Origin: Micrococcales bacterium 72-143
Lineage (GTDB): Bacteria > Actinomycetota > Actinomycetes > Actinomycetales > Microbacteriaceae
Assembly (NCBI GenBank): GCA_001898835.1
Contig: MKVM01000001.1
Span: 392,233 to 456,232 of the forward strand
Reading direction: 5' to 3'
Length of the DNA: 64,000 nucleotides
In this document: one piece after another, positions 27,104-35,319 of the stretch
Numbering within the stretch: the first letter of the stretch is position 1
Layout of the letters: the number at the start of each line of letters is the position of its first letter
Position numbers and translations under genes: made by a program
Notes under the pieces: generated by a model
Databases searched by the model: none
Seen by the model: only the letters and a program-made list of their open reading frames with translations
What the model was told of the DNA's origin: nothing

Positions 27104-27943
27104 TCAGTGCAGCGGGGAGCCGTCCTTCTTGAGGGGCAGCTTCTCCCCCGCCTCGACCGCGAATGGGAATCGGTTCTGCTTGGGCGGGAGCGGGCAGTTG
27201 AACGCGTAGCTGAAGGCGCACGGGGGCAGCACGGCCCTGTTGAAGTCGAGCGTGATGGTGCCGTCGGCGTTGGGCGCGACGAAGAGGAAGCGCCCGACGC
27301 TGTATGTGGTGTCGCCGTTGGTGGCGTCCGCGAACACGAGCTGGAGGGCACGGCCCGACTTGAAGGCCGCGAGGTCGTAGCCGACGCCGTCGCGGCTGAA
27401 GGTGATGCGGCCGGGCACGACCTCGTCGCGGGTCTTGCCGTCGTCCTTGAGGTGCTCGAAGCCGAGGGTGGTGCCCTCGGGGTTGAGCGACCAGTCGGCG
27501 GTGACCACCCAGCTGGGGTCGTAGGGGTAGGCGTCGATGCTGCCGAACTCGCGGATCGCGTCGGACCCGGCGTCCCAGATGCGTACGGCGTAGAGCCCGC
27601 CCTCCTGGGCGATGACGAAGCCCGTGACCGTGTCGCTGAAGCGGATGTCGGACGGCTTCGGGTCGTCCTTCCCGCGCACCTCGACGGTGCCGTCGACGGT
27701 CTCACCGTCTACCTGGATGCCGTCGGCGGCGGTCGCGGTGAGGAGCACACCTGAGCCGCCGTCGGTGCGGGGCGCCCAGCTTCCCGGGACGCCCCAGACC
27801 GTCTGCGGCGTGTCGATCACCTGGGTCGTGGTGAGGGCGAGGCTGCCCTGCGGCTGCACGACCGCGAGCTCGCGCCGGGAGTGGAAGAAGGCGAATTGCT
27901 CCTCGGGGGTCTGGGGCATGGCGGGGGCGGCGGTCTCGGTCAT
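27104..27943 (-). CDS. DUF1684 family protein
   Basis: A 279-residue protein with the family's C-terminal signature CAFSYAFNCPLPPKQNRFPF and an N-terminal FFHSRRELAVVQPQGSLAL segment. The fold is predicted to be beta-rich; the function is unknown. ATG codons at 27943 and 27952 are both possible; 27943 is taken because GGAG lies just before it, while 27952 would add three residues. No signal peptide is seen. Confidence 0.85.
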   Translation of the reverse strand: MTETAAPAMPQTPEEQFAFFHSRRELAVVQPQGSLALTTTQVIDTPQTVWGVPGSWAPRTDGGSGVLLTATAADGIQVDGETVDGTVEVRGKDDPKPSDIRFSDTVTGFVIAQEGGLYAVRIWDAGSDAIREFGSIDAYPYDPSWVVTADWSLNPEGTTLGFEHLKDDGKTRDEVVPGRITFSRDGVGYDLAAFKSGRALQLVFADATNGDTTYSVGRFLFVAPNADGTITLDFNRAVLPPCAFSYAFNCPLPPKQNRFPFAVEAGEKLPLKKDGSPLH

Positions 27944-28083
27944 GGTCTCCATCCTCGTCGACTCCCCCGACACAACCGCGCGGGACACGTGGGTATTTCG
28001 TCCCCAGCCATCCGCCGGTCGATCCATCCCCATCCCCCTCGCGGATGACGAGCGCGCCTCGGGCTTCTCGATAGGCTCCGGCC

Positions 28084-31000
28084 ATGACCTGGACTGACGA
28101 CGTCACCCGGTTCGTGCTCGACGTGGACGCGTGCCCCCGCTGCCACACCCGCAGCTGGGGCGGAGGTCCGGCACTCCGTGGCGGGGTGTGCGCACGCTGC
28201 GGGGCGGATGTGCGCGAGGCGGGCGCGGAGCTGTGGGCGGCGTCGGAGGAGATGGTCGCCGCGGCGCGCCGGCGCCAGACGCTCATCGACGCACTTCCGA
28301 CGGTCGTCGCGCCCACCCCTGCGGTCGCGTCGGCGGCCGCGCCCGCCGGCGGCCCGGCTACCGCCGCCGCGGCGTCACCCGGCTCCCCCGTGCCGCTCGC
28401 CGCGCCGGTCGTCCAGGCCGAGCGCCCCCGCTCGGCGGTGAGCCTGCAGTCGGTGCTCGCGGTGGTCGGTGCCGGGCTGCTCGCGGTCGCCGCGATCGTC
28501 TTCACCTTCCTCAATCCCGACCTCACCGACTTCACGACGCGCACCACGATCATCGCGGTGGTGACCGCGGTGTTCCTCGGCGGCGCGTGGCTGCTGCACA
28601 GCCGTCGGCTGCAGTTCTCCGCCGAGGCCGTCGGGGCTCTCGGCATGGTGTTCCTGGCGCTCGACGTGTGGGCGTTCTCCCGCATCGCCCCGGAGGGCAC
28701 GAGCGGATGGTTCTTCGGGGCTCTCGGGCTGCTGGTGAGCGGCGGCGCGATGGTCGCGATCGGCGCCTGGCTGCGGATGCGCACCTGGCTGTGGTCGGGC
28801 CTCGCCGGACTCGTCATCGTCCCGGCGTTCGTCGGCTACGCCTTCGAGGCTCAGCGCCTCTCCGAGCCCGGGGGCATCGCGGCGACCTGGGGCCACGTCG
28901 CCGTGGTATTCGCGGGTTGGGGGTTGATCGAGCTCACCCGGGTGCTCGGGCGCCGCGTGGGCTCTCCGCTGCGTGCCGACCGCGTGACGCTCACGGTCCT
29001 GCAGCTCATCGCGCTCGTCACCGCCGTGCTCCTGGCCTTCCTCATCGTGTCGTTCCGCGGCCAGGAGGGTCGGGAGCTCACCGTGGCCGCCGTCCTCGCC
29101 GCGCTCGCCCTCGGAGCGCTGCTCAGCACGCGCGCGGTCGCGCCCACGCTGTGGACCGTCCTGACGGGGGTGCTCGTCTCGAGTGCCCTCGTCGAGACGG
29201 CGCTGGCGCTGCCCATCCCCGACGACTGGCGCCTGCTGTCGCTCGCGGTCGCCGTGACCCTTCCGCTCGTCGCGACGGCCCTCATCCGTCGCACGGGCAG
29301 CATCCGCCGCACCGCGCTCATGGTGACCCAGCTGTGCGTCGGCGCCTTCGTCGCGCTGCCCGCCACGCTGCTCGTGATGGGAGGCGGTCTCGGAACGCTG
29401 GCCGACGCCTGGAGCTCGCCCCCGCCGTGGACGGTGCACCTCGGCGCCGCGACGGTGTTCCTCGTGGCGGTGCTCTCCCTCCTGGTGCTCGCGCTCGGGG
29501 TGTGGACGGCATCGCGTGGCGCCCCGTCCGCGCGGTCGGCCTTCACGCTCGCCGTCGTCGCCCGCTGGACCGGGGTCCCTGCCGCCGCAGGCCTCCCGCT
29601 CGCCTTCCCCGGTCATGTCGCGCTCGTCGTCGGGTACGCCCTCGCGATCTCGGTCGCCGCATCCCTGGCCCTGCTGTTCGTGGCGCGCATCCGCGGTGCG
29701 CGGCGCGCGCTGCGCGCACCCGTCGTCACGGTCGCCTACGGTGCGATCGTCGAGGCGGTCGCCTTCTCGTGGCCGGATGCGACGATCGCGGCCGTGGCCG
29801 GGGCCGCCGCCGTGGCGGCGCTCGCGCTCGCCGCGCGCACGGCACCCGCCGGCGTCCGTCCGCTGCACACCGCGCTCGGGTTCGGCTACGCGATCATCGC
29901 GGGCGCCGCCGCGCTCAGCCTCACCGAGCTCGGCACGCTGCCGGTGCTGTGCCTGCTGACGAGCGCGGCCGCCCTCGTCGCGATCGCGGCATCCCTCACC
30001 TCGTGGCTGCCGGTGGGCAGCTGGTACGCGGTGCTGGGGGTCACCTCCGTTCCGTTCGCGATCGGCGTGGTCTCGGTGCTCATCGAGCGCAGCGGGTGGA
30101 CGGCCCTCTCGACGGGTGTCATCTTCCTGCTCGCGGTGACGCTGCTGCTGACCCGCCGCACGGGTGCGGGGCTCGCGCTCCGTGCCGGCGCCGCCGCCCT
30201 GCTCGTTCCGACGCTGTCGGTCGTCATCGTGTGCCTCACGGCGCAGTTCCTCACCGTGAGCGGCTCGCCGTACGCGCTCGTCATCATCGCGGTGCTCGTG
30301 GCCTGCGCCCTGCCTACGACCGGGCTCGTGCGCGCGGGTCTCATCCGCTACGGGCTCACCGTCGAGACGGCGAACGCCGTGCGCCTCGCGATCGAGGGCT
30401 CGTCGCTCGTGACGGGCGCGATCGCGGTGCTCCTCGCTCTCGTGCGCGCGGCGGCGGGCTTCGAGATCGCCTTCGTCGTGCTGCTCGTGCTCGGCATTGG
30501 GGCCGCCGCGACGGCGCTCTGGATGCGACGGCGCTACGGATGGTGGACGGCCGCCGCCGCGTGGACGGGCGCCCTCTGGTGCGCCTGGGCGCTCGCCGGG
30601 GTCACCGTCGTCGAGCCGTACCTGCTGCCGCCCGCGGCGGCGGCGATCACGGTCGGCACGGTGCTGCTGGCCCGCCGCCGCACGGCCTCACCGCGCTCCG
30701 CCGCGGCGCTCGTCGCTACCGGACTCGGCATCGCGGTCGCACCGTCCGTCGCGCTGCTCGCGATCACCGGCAACGGAACCGGCACGACGCTCCAGGCGGC
30801 AGCCGAGCTGTGGCGCGCCTACGGCCTCCTGGCGGGCGGGGTCGTGCTCGTCGTGCTCGCGGGGCTCGTGACCCGCGCGGCGGGCGCCGCGCCGACGCGG
30901 TTCGAGCGCATCCGTCCCGCGCTGCTGCTCGCGGCCGTCGTCGCGGGTGCCGCGGGCACGGTACAGGGCGTGCGACTCGGCTGGGGCGTCGACCCGCTGC

Positions 31001-31818
31001 CGGTCGCGGACGCGCATCCCATGGCCCAGGTGTTCGGGTTCGCGATCGTGGGCGCGGGGATCGCGACCGCTGCGGCAGTGCTCGCGGTCACGGCGGGCCA
31101 CGCGTCGCGGTGGGCGTTCGCGCCGGCGCTCGTCTACCTCGCCATCGGGCCGATGACCGCCATCCGGAACGACCCGCTCGCCATCTGGACGCTGTGGGGT
31201 CTCGAGCTCGTGCTGCTGGGCATCATGGTCGCGACCGTCTGGCGCGCCCGCGAGCACGTCGTTCATCTGCCACCGGTGTGGTTCCAGTGGGCGCTCGCCT
31301 GGTGCGTGGCGGTGACCGCGTGGAGCCAGCGGGAGATCCTGCGGGTCGAGGGCTTCGCCCTCCCGCTCGGCCTGGCGCTCGTGCTGGCGGGCGCGATCGC
31401 TTTCACGCGCGGAGCCCGCCCGGGCGACGCGCGCACGCCGACAAGCTGGCCGATCGGCTTCCGCGGCTCGTGGGCGACGCTCGCGCCGGGCGTCGTGGCG
31501 ACGCTGCTGCCGTCGGTCATGGCGACGTTCACCGACCCGCAGACGTGGCGTGCGATCCTCGTCATCGCGATCGCGCTCGTCGCGGTGCTCGTGGGCGCCC
31601 GCAAGACGCTCGCGGCGCCCTTCATCCTCGGCATCTCGGCGCTGCCGCTCGAGATCCTCGTCGTGTTCCTCGTGCAGCTCGGCGACACGATCAACCCGCT
31701 GCTGTGGTGGATCACGCTCGCCACAGCCGGCATCGTGCTCCTCGTGATCGCGGTCGGCTGGGAGCGGCGCACGGGCGCCGACGCCTCGCTCGCCGCCCGC
31801 ATCCGCGACCTCCGCTGA
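28084..31818 (+). CDS. SCO7613-type giant polytopic membrane protein
   Basis: A 1244-residue protein. The N-terminal ~40 residues form a zinc ribbon (Cys17, Cys20, Cys36, Cys39). A Pro/Ala linker (about residues 75-120) follows, and the remainder holds roughly thirty hydrophobic segments in an almost uninterrupted series. This arrangement matches the actinobacterial 'SCO7613 C-terminal domain' family of unknown function. A TAGGCT hexamer (28072-28077) lies 6 nt before the ATG. It is a single gene, transcribed away from DUF1684. Confidence 0.85.
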   Translation: MTWTDDVTRFVLDVDACPRCHTRSWGGGPALRGGVCARCGADVREAGAELWAASEEMVAAARRRQTLIDALPTVVAPTPAVASAAAPAGGPATAAAASPGSPVPLAAPVVQAERPRSAVSLQSVLAVVGAGLLAVAAIVFTFLNPDLTDFTTRTTIIAVVTAVFLGGAWLLHSRRLQFSAEAVGALGMVFLALDVWAFSRIAPEGTSGWFFGALGLLVSGGAMVAIGAWLRMRTWLWSGLAGLVIVPAFVGYAFEAQRLSEPGGIAATWGHVAVVFAGWGLIELTRVLGRRVGSPLRADRVTLTVLQLIALVTAVLLAFLIVSFRGQEGRELTVAAVLAALALGALLSTRAVAPTLWTVLTGVLVSSALVETALALPIPDDWRLLSLAVAVTLPLVATALIRRTGSIRRTALMVTQLCVGAFVALPATLLVMGGGLGTLADAWSSPPPWTVHLGAATVFLVAVLSLLVLALGVWTASRGAPSARSAFTLAVVARWTGVPAAAGLPLAFPGHVALVVGYALAISVAASLALLFVARIRGARRALRAPVVTVAYGAIVEAVAFSWPDATIAAVAGAAAVAALALAARTAPAGVRPLHTALGFGYAIIAGAAALSLTELGTLPVLCLLTSAAALVAIAASLTSWLPVGSWYAVLGVTSVPFAIGVVSVLIERSGWTALSTGVIFLLAVTLLLTRRTGAGLALRAGAAALLVPTLSVVIVCLTAQFLTVSGSPYALVIIAVLVACALPTTGLVRAGLIRYGLTVETANAVRLAIEGSSLVTGAIAVLLALVRAAAGFEIAFVVLLVLGIGAAATALWMRRRYGWWTAAAAWTGALWCAWALAGVTVVEPYLLPPAAAAITVGTVLLARRRTASPRSAAALVATGLGIAVAPSVALLAITGNGTGTTLQAAAELWRAYGLLAGGVVLVVLAGLVTRAAGAAPTRFERIRPALLLAAVVAGAAGTVQGVRLGWGVDPLPVADAHPMAQVFGFAIVGAGIATAAAVLAVTAGHASRWAFAPALVYLAIGPMTAIRNDPLAIWTLWGLELVLLGIMVATVWRAREHVVHLPPVWFQWALAWCVAVTAWSQREILRVEGFALPLGLALVLAGAIAFTRGARPGDARTPTSWPIGFRGSWATLAPGVVATLLPSVMATFTDPQTWRAILVIAIALVAVLVGARKTLAAPFILGISALPLEILVVFLVQLGDTINPLLWWITLATAGIVLLVIAVGWERRTGADASLAARIRDLR

Positions 31819-31841
31819 GCGCCGCCTCGAGACGGCTGCCT

Positions 31842-31899
31842 CGAGACGGCAGAACCGACCCGACAGTTCACCCCCCTCGGGGTCGTTCCTGCCGTCTCG
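31842..31899. repeat. long imperfect inverted repeat upstream of the glutaredoxin gene
   Basis: An 11-bp perfect outer stem (31842-31852 with 31889-31899) is extended inward by AAC/GTT and GACCC/GGGTC pairs with single-base bulges. A 14-bp tandem copy of the left arm lies at 31824-31837, so two left arms compete for one right arm. It stands between the membrane protein stop and the glutaredoxin promoter and could act as a terminator. Confidence 0.6.
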
Positions 31900-31923
31900 A
31901 CGCGACGCGCCTACGCTGGAGGC

Positions 31924-32178
31924 ATGCCCGACAGCACGATCACGATGTACGGCGCCGACTGGTGCCGCGACTGCCTGCGCACCAAGGCGCAGCTCGACGC
32001 GCTGGGCGTCGCCTACGACTACGTCGACGTCGAGGCGGATGCCGCCGCCGCGGAGACGGCACGCGGCATCTCGGGCCGCACGAACATCCCCGTGGTCGTG
32101 TACGCGGACGGAACCCATCAGGTGGAGCCCACGAACCCCGAGGTCGAGGCGAAGCTGCGCGAGCTCGCGCTCATCTGA
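31924..32178 (+). CDS. glutaredoxin-like protein (mycoredoxin type)
   Basis: An 84-residue thioredoxin-fold reductant with the active site WCRDC (Cys14 and Cys17), a cis-Pro loop TNIPVVVYADG and length typical of mycoredoxins, which reduce mycothiol mixed disulfides in actinobacteria. A TACGCT hexamer lies 6 nt before the ATG. The stop codon directly abuts the left attachment repeat of the integrated element. Confidence 0.85.
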   Translation: MPDSTITMYGADWCRDCLRTKAQLDALGVAYDYVDVEADAAAAETARGISGRTNIPVVVYADGTHQVEPTNPEVEAKLRELALI

Positions 32179-32221
32179 GTAGGGCGGACGGGACTTGAAC
32201 CCGTGACCGACGGATTATGAG
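32179..32221. repeat. left attachment site with displaced tRNA 3' fragment
   Basis: The 43 bp are identical to 38546-38588 and cover the T arm, variable loop and 3' anticodon stem of the tRNA on the minus strand. The D arm and 5' acceptor are missing, so it is not a functional tRNA. The bases beyond the acceptor do not encode CCA here, unlike the right copy. Confidence 0.93.
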
Positions 32222-32301
32222 GGCCTTGCAAGCGCCGAGGAGGTTCGTTTCTGCTGTTTCTTAGGGTGCTCAGGTTCCCTCGAACCTCCCCGGTATCACC
32301 C

Positions 32302-32324
32302 CGGGGGGACGCCGGGGGGCCGCG
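32302..32324. repeat. 23-bp direct repeat near the left end (possible arm-type integrase site)
   Basis: An exact copy, in the same orientation, occurs at 38475-38497 near the right end. In the circular form the two copies would lie about 50-80 bp on either side of the 43-bp core, as arm-type sites of tyrosine integrases do. The right copy falls within the end of the integrase reading frame. Confidence 0.6.
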
Positions 32325-32341
32325 CGCAATATGCTCACGAC

Positions 32342-32806
32342 ATGTATCGCAAGGCGGTGTGGCTCGGTGCCGGCGCGGTTCTGGTCATCGTTGCTGTTCT
32401 GGTGAGCTGGACGCTCGCTGTCCCTGCGTTCGCCGCGCCGCTCGCTACTGCCGCGGACATCATCGCTGCCCTCGGGACCGCAGCGGCAGCGGTCGCCGCG
32501 CTCCTGGCGGCTGAGGCTAGCCGCCAGGCGGCCCAGCGAAGTGAAGAGTCCGTGCTGGCCAGCCGTGCCGCGCTTCGCGACGGTCTCCGCCGGGAGAGAG
32601 AGGCACTCAACGCAGAGCGGCTTCGCCTCCAAGCGGAGGTGAACCAATCGAGCTACTGGTTATCTGTCGCGACGAACTATGGCGACGAGCTGCGTGCAGG
32701 GAACCTCGAAGCCGCAATAGCCCAGATGAACGTCCGTATCGCTGAGATAGCTGTTCGCCTCGGAGAGATTGACCGAGGACTCGCCGAGCCCCCACTCAGC
32801 GAATAA
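32342..32806 (+). CDS. membrane-anchored coiled-coil protein of unknown function
   Basis: A 154-residue protein with two hydrophobic segments (about residues 6-30 and 36-58) followed by a heptad-like helical region rich in Arg, Glu and Ala (QAAQRSEESVLASRAALRDG and onward). A TATGCT hexamer (32330-32335) stands 6 nt before the ATG. It overlaps the convergent gene by 11 bp at its end. No family is recognised; being placed at the element's left end, it is a candidate cargo gene. Confidence 0.7.
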   Translation: MYRKAVWLGAGAVLVIVAVLVSWTLAVPAFAAPLATAADIIAALGTAAAAVAALLAAEASRQAAQRSEESVLASRAALRDGLRREREALNAERLRLQAEVNQSSYWLSVATNYGDELRAGNLEAAIAQMNVRIAEIAVRLGEIDRGLAEPPLSE

Positions 32807-33260
32807 CGGGCACGAAGTAGGCCTTCCTCGTCCCGTCGCTGCCCTTCATCCACGCTTCACTCGTCAAGCCGCGCTGGGTTAACTCGTCCGCGATCGTCCT
32901 ATGCGCCGTCTCCCCCACACCCTGGACCCGGAACACCTCAACCGCGACGTGGGCGTGGTTGTAAAGAGTCACGGTGGTCTGCTTTCTTTCCTCCCGGGTG
33001 GTCACATAGTGAGGGTGCGAGGCAAGAGCGTGCCAAGGTAGCCCGCCTGGCGGCTGGTTCTTGCTGCCGTCGGCCTCCGCGTAGAAGTCGCGGGAACCCG
33101 CGCCATTGCGGGTCCACCAATGGTTCTTCCAGTCCCGTCCGGAAGAAGGCAGGTACGCACGTCCGACGACGTCGTAAGGCTCGCCGTTGCCTTGGTTCGG
33201 GATATCAACCTCTTCCTGAACAGTGCCGTCGGCACCGTGCAGAACTATGCGCTCAGCCAT
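32796..33260 (-). CDS. hypothetical protein of the integrative element
   Basis: A 154-residue soluble protein starting MAERIVLHGADG with several aromatic segments (KNHWWTRNGAGSRDFYAEAD, VTLYNHAHVAVEVFRVQG). No family is recognised. The ATG at 33260 is chosen because the codon pattern deteriorates upstream; there is no clear ribosome site, so the start is uncertain. It is convergent with the membrane protein gene and may form a two-gene cargo module with it. Confidence 0.6.
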   Translation of the reverse strand: MAERIVLHGADGTVQEEVDIPNQGNGEPYDVVGRAYLPSSGRDWKNHWWTRNGAGSRDFYAEADGSKNQPPGGLPWHALASHPHYVTTREERKQTTVTLYNHAHVAVEVFRVQGVGETAHRTIADELTQRGLTSEAWMKGSDGTRKAYFVPVIR

Positions 33261-33414
33261 GAAAGAACGGTAGAGGAGTCCCGCTGGGTCTGCTCGCCCG
33301 TAGCACGCTGAGGGGGGTCCAAATCGCTCAGAATTGACCCGGGGCCACACCGCCGCCACCCGCCCCGGGCGGGCTCGGCATCGTGTCCGTCGGCGCTCGC
33401 GGCGTGCACGACAA

Positions 33415-33442
33415 AGCCCCCGGGCGCAGTGTCCCGGGGGCT
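33415..33442 (-). terminator. rho-independent-type terminator of the serine recombinase gene
   Basis: AGCCCCCGGG (33415-33424) pairs perfectly with CCCGGGGGCT (33433-33442). On the minus strand it begins 10 nt after the recombinase stop and is followed by TTTG. The rest of 33261-33414 shows no convincing gene. Confidence 0.75.
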
Positions 33443-33452
33443 GTGGGGCTCG

Positions 33453-34046
33453 CTACTTCTGTGCGGCGAGGTAGCGGTAGATGGTCGGCTCACTGACGCC
33501 CAGCGTCTTCGCGATGTCGCGCACCTTCTCGCCCTCGTCGGAGAGCCGAATAGCAAGCGCTGCCTTCTTGCTGTCGAGCGCACGGGGGCGACCTCCCACG
33601 CGCCCCTGTGCCTTCGCCTCGGCGAGCCCCGCACGCGTGCGACGTTGAATCATCCGGCGCTCGACCCCAGCGAACACTGCGAGGAGTTGCATCATCACCT
33701 CACCCATGTCCGTGCTGCTGTCGATGCCGTCAGCGATAGAGCGGACGTGGATGCCTCGCTCGCGGAGGCTGGCAATCGTTGTGATGACGTGTCCCGTGTT
33801 CCTTCCGAGCCTGTCGAGTTCGGATACGACCACGACGTCGCCAGGTTCGAGGTCGGCGAGCATGCGGTCAAACTCGGGGCGGGATGTCTTCGCGCCGCTC
33901 TGCGCGTGGTCGACGTAGAGGTAGCGCGTCTTGGTAATGCCGTGCTCGCGGAGGGCGGTCAGCTGACGCGCCTCGTCTTGCTTGTCCGTGCTCACGCGCG
34001 CGTAGCCCACGATGGTGCCGGTCGTGGCCGGGGCGGTCTTGGTCAT
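33453..34046 (-). CDS. serine recombinase (resolvase/invertase family)
   Basis: A 197-residue small serine recombinase. The nucleophile is Ser19 in GYARVSTDKQ; VVVSELDRLGRN and the helix-E region MMQLLAVFAGVERRMIQRRT follow, and the C-terminus is a Hin-like helix-turn-helix (IAKTLGVSEPTIYRYLA). Such enzymes resolve multimers or invert segments. It sits inside an element that already has a tyrosine integrase. A TTGCAT/TAAACT promoter with an 18-bp spacer stands 6 nt before the ATG and overlaps an 18-bp dyad. Confidence 0.92.
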   Translation of the reverse strand: MTKTAPATTGTIVGYARVSTDKQDEARQLTALREHGITKTRYLYVDHAQSGAKTSRPEFDRMLADLEPGDVVVVSELDRLGRNTGHVITTIASLRERGIHVRSIADGIDSSTDMGEVMMQLLAVFAGVERRMIQRRTRAGLAEAKAQGRVGGRPRALDSKKAALAIRLSDEGEKVRDIAKTLGVSEPTIYRYLAAQK

Positions 34047-34050
34047 GCGT

Positions 34051-34082
34051 CGAGTTTATCGAAACTCGTCTGTCCAATGCAA
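34051..34082 (-). promoter_or_regulatory. promoter and overlapping dyad of the serine recombinase gene
   Basis: On the minus strand TTGCAT (34077-34082) and TAAACT (34053-34058) are 18 bp apart. A perfect dyad, CGAGTTT (34051-34057) and AAACTCG (34062-34068), covers the -10 region; another CGAGTTT occurs at 34106-34112. The dyad could be a recombinase site that also allows self-repression. Confidence 0.5.
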
Positions 34083-34189
34083 GCGAATCCAGGAAGTTCC
34101 GTAGTCGAGTTTTGAGAAGTAGAAGTGGTCCGTTTCGAGCCCTGCGAGGGCGCTCTCTCAGTTCTCAGTTATTGATCGTTTTCGAGAGA

Positions 34190-34234
34190 CCGGGGGCGCT
34201 GCCGACCATGACTGAAATATCGCAGCGCCCCCGG
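34190..34234 (-). terminator. 13-bp perfect stem-loop at the end of the small-gene operon
   Basis: CCGGGGGCGCTGC (34190-34202) pairs with 34222-34234 around a 19-nt AT-richer loop, 60 nt beyond the last gene of the operon. No T-tract follows. The rest of the 34047-34293 gap holds the recombinase promoter and further TTTCGAG-like half sites. Confidence 0.6.
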
Positions 34235-34293
34235 AGTAGGGCCGAGAGGGAACGGCCAGCACGCCGGACGCCGCGCGTTCCCCCTCGGAGTCT

Positions 34294-34536
34294 TCATACA
34301 TTCGGCCAGGACAGCCGAAGTTCGAGCTCTTCATCGGCGGTGAGCGCGAGCTCGCCGCGCTCGGTCAGGACCCGCACGACGCCGCCGACGTAGATGAACC
34401 CGAGGTCACCCCGGAGCCGGACTGCCGCGATTGACGGAACCCTGTAGACCGTCGCGCCCACTTGGAGCTTGCGAGCGTCGGGAGCCGGGTCGTCCTCCCA
34501 CGGCACGACGGGGCGGGTGGTGGCTGGTGCGCTCAC
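34294..34536 (-). CDS. small hypothetical protein, last gene of the element operon
   Basis: An 80-residue protein with an SH3-like beta pattern (GATVYRVPSIAAVRLRGDLG, FIYVGGVVRVLTERGEL). No family is recognised. The GTG start overlaps the upstream stop (GTGA). The position at the end of a run of five overlapping genes supports translation. Confidence 0.65.
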   Translation of the reverse strand: MSAPATTRPVVPWEDDPAPDARKLQVGATVYRVPSIAAVRLRGDLGFIYVGGVVRVLTERGELALTADEELELRLSWPNV

Positions 34537-34727
34537 TGCTCGCCCTCGTGCTGGCGGAGGTACGCCTCAACGACGCGCAGAGCATCCGCGCGGGCGTCAT
34601 CACGGTCGTCTTTCGGCATCGGGAGCGCATACGACACCCCTGGCGACGGGGCCCATCGACCACCCGCGGTTCGGCCGGTATCGCCCGGCGACGGAACCCA
34701 CATTCCCCCGGCTGAGTACCTTCCCAT
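34533..34727 (-). CDS. small hypothetical protein of the element operon
   Basis: A 64-residue protein with a Gly/Trp/Ser-rich N-terminal half (WVPSPGDTGR and WAPSPGVSY form an imperfect repeat) and a helical C-terminus (DARADALRVVEAYLRQHEGE). Its ATG overlaps the upstream stop as TAATG and its stop overlaps the next GTG. An internal start giving only the last 28 residues cannot be excluded. Confidence 0.5.
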   Translation of the reverse strand: MGRYSAGGMWVPSPGDTGRTAGGRWAPSPGVSYALPMPKDDRDDARADALRVVEAYLRQHEGEQ

Positions 34728-34900
34728 TAGAGCGCCCCAACCTTGTGAAGCGCCGCCAGCCGCTCAACCTCGGCCCGCTCCGCGGCGCTTCCCGTGGGCA
34801 CGGTCGGGGCGCTCGCCGAGGTGGTGCCGGGACCGTGCAGCTGCACAAGGCGCTCGACTTCCGCGGCGACTTCCTCGGGCGTCATCTCCTGCTTGCTCAC
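34727..34900 (-). CDS. 57-residue hypothetical protein of the element operon
   Basis: A short, mostly helical protein (MSKQEMTPEEVAAEVERLVQ at the start, a Pro/Thr/Ser linker, then AERAEVERLAALHKVGAL). GTG start overlapping the upstream stop (GTGA) and stop overlapping the next ATG (TAATG) make translation by coupling likely. No known family. Confidence 0.6.
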   Translation of the reverse strand: MSKQEMTPEEVAAEVERLVQLHGPGTTSASAPTVPTGSAAERAEVERLAALHKVGAL

Positions 34901-35319
34901 GAGTTTTGACCTTCCGCGTCGAGCGCCGCAAGCTCCGCATCGAGCTGCGCGAGGTAGCCGGTCGCCGCGTCCGCTCGTCGCGCCGCCGTGGAACCCGCGA
35001 TGAGGTCGCGGCGGCGTTCGAGAAGGGCTTCGCGTCGCAACTCGCGGACCCGCGCGGCCACGTCCGGGGTGGCCGGCCCGCGCCGGAACCGCACGCTACC
35101 GAACGCGTCGGTCTGCCCGGCTTCGTCAAGCTCTAGCCAGGTACGGCCTAGTCGGTCCCTGTTGCGATCGAGCAATTCAGGCGTGATTTCGAACTCCTCG
35201 CCAAATTGCAAGTTCAGCGGCTGCGCACCAAACACATTCCCGGAGCCCGAGGGGTCGACCGCGACGAGCCGGATACCCAGCGGGTCTACTACGTGCGCGA
35301 GATTCTTCTTTTCAGACAT
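34897..35319 (-). CDS. hypothetical phage-like protein of the element operon
   Basis: A 140-residue protein: residues 1-75 look like a beta-rich small domain (DPLGIRLVAVDPSGSGNVFG), and the rest is helical and Arg/Ala/Glu-rich (VRELRREALLERRRDLIAGS). It overlaps the preceding helix-turn-helix gene by 8 bp and has an AAGGAAG ribosome site. No family is recognised. Confidence 0.65.
   Translation of the reverse strand: MSEKKNLAHVVDPLGIRLVAVDPSGSGNVFGAQPLNLQFGEEFEITPELLDRNRDRLGRTWLELDEAGQTDAFGSVRFRRGPATPDVAARVRELRREALLERRRDLIAGSTAARRADAATGYLAQLDAELAALDAEGQNS

Noticed and set aside
28131-32198. Open frame of about 1355 codons overlapping the giant membrane protein
   Set aside because: Same strand, shifted frame; the 28084-31818 frame has a zinc ribbon and regular membrane segments, whereas this one is Arg/Ala-rich noise.
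32179-32221. tRNA gene next to the glutaredoxin gene
   Set aside because: Only the 3' half is present; the D arm, 5' acceptor and most of the anticodon stem are missing. It is the displaced attachment-site remnant.
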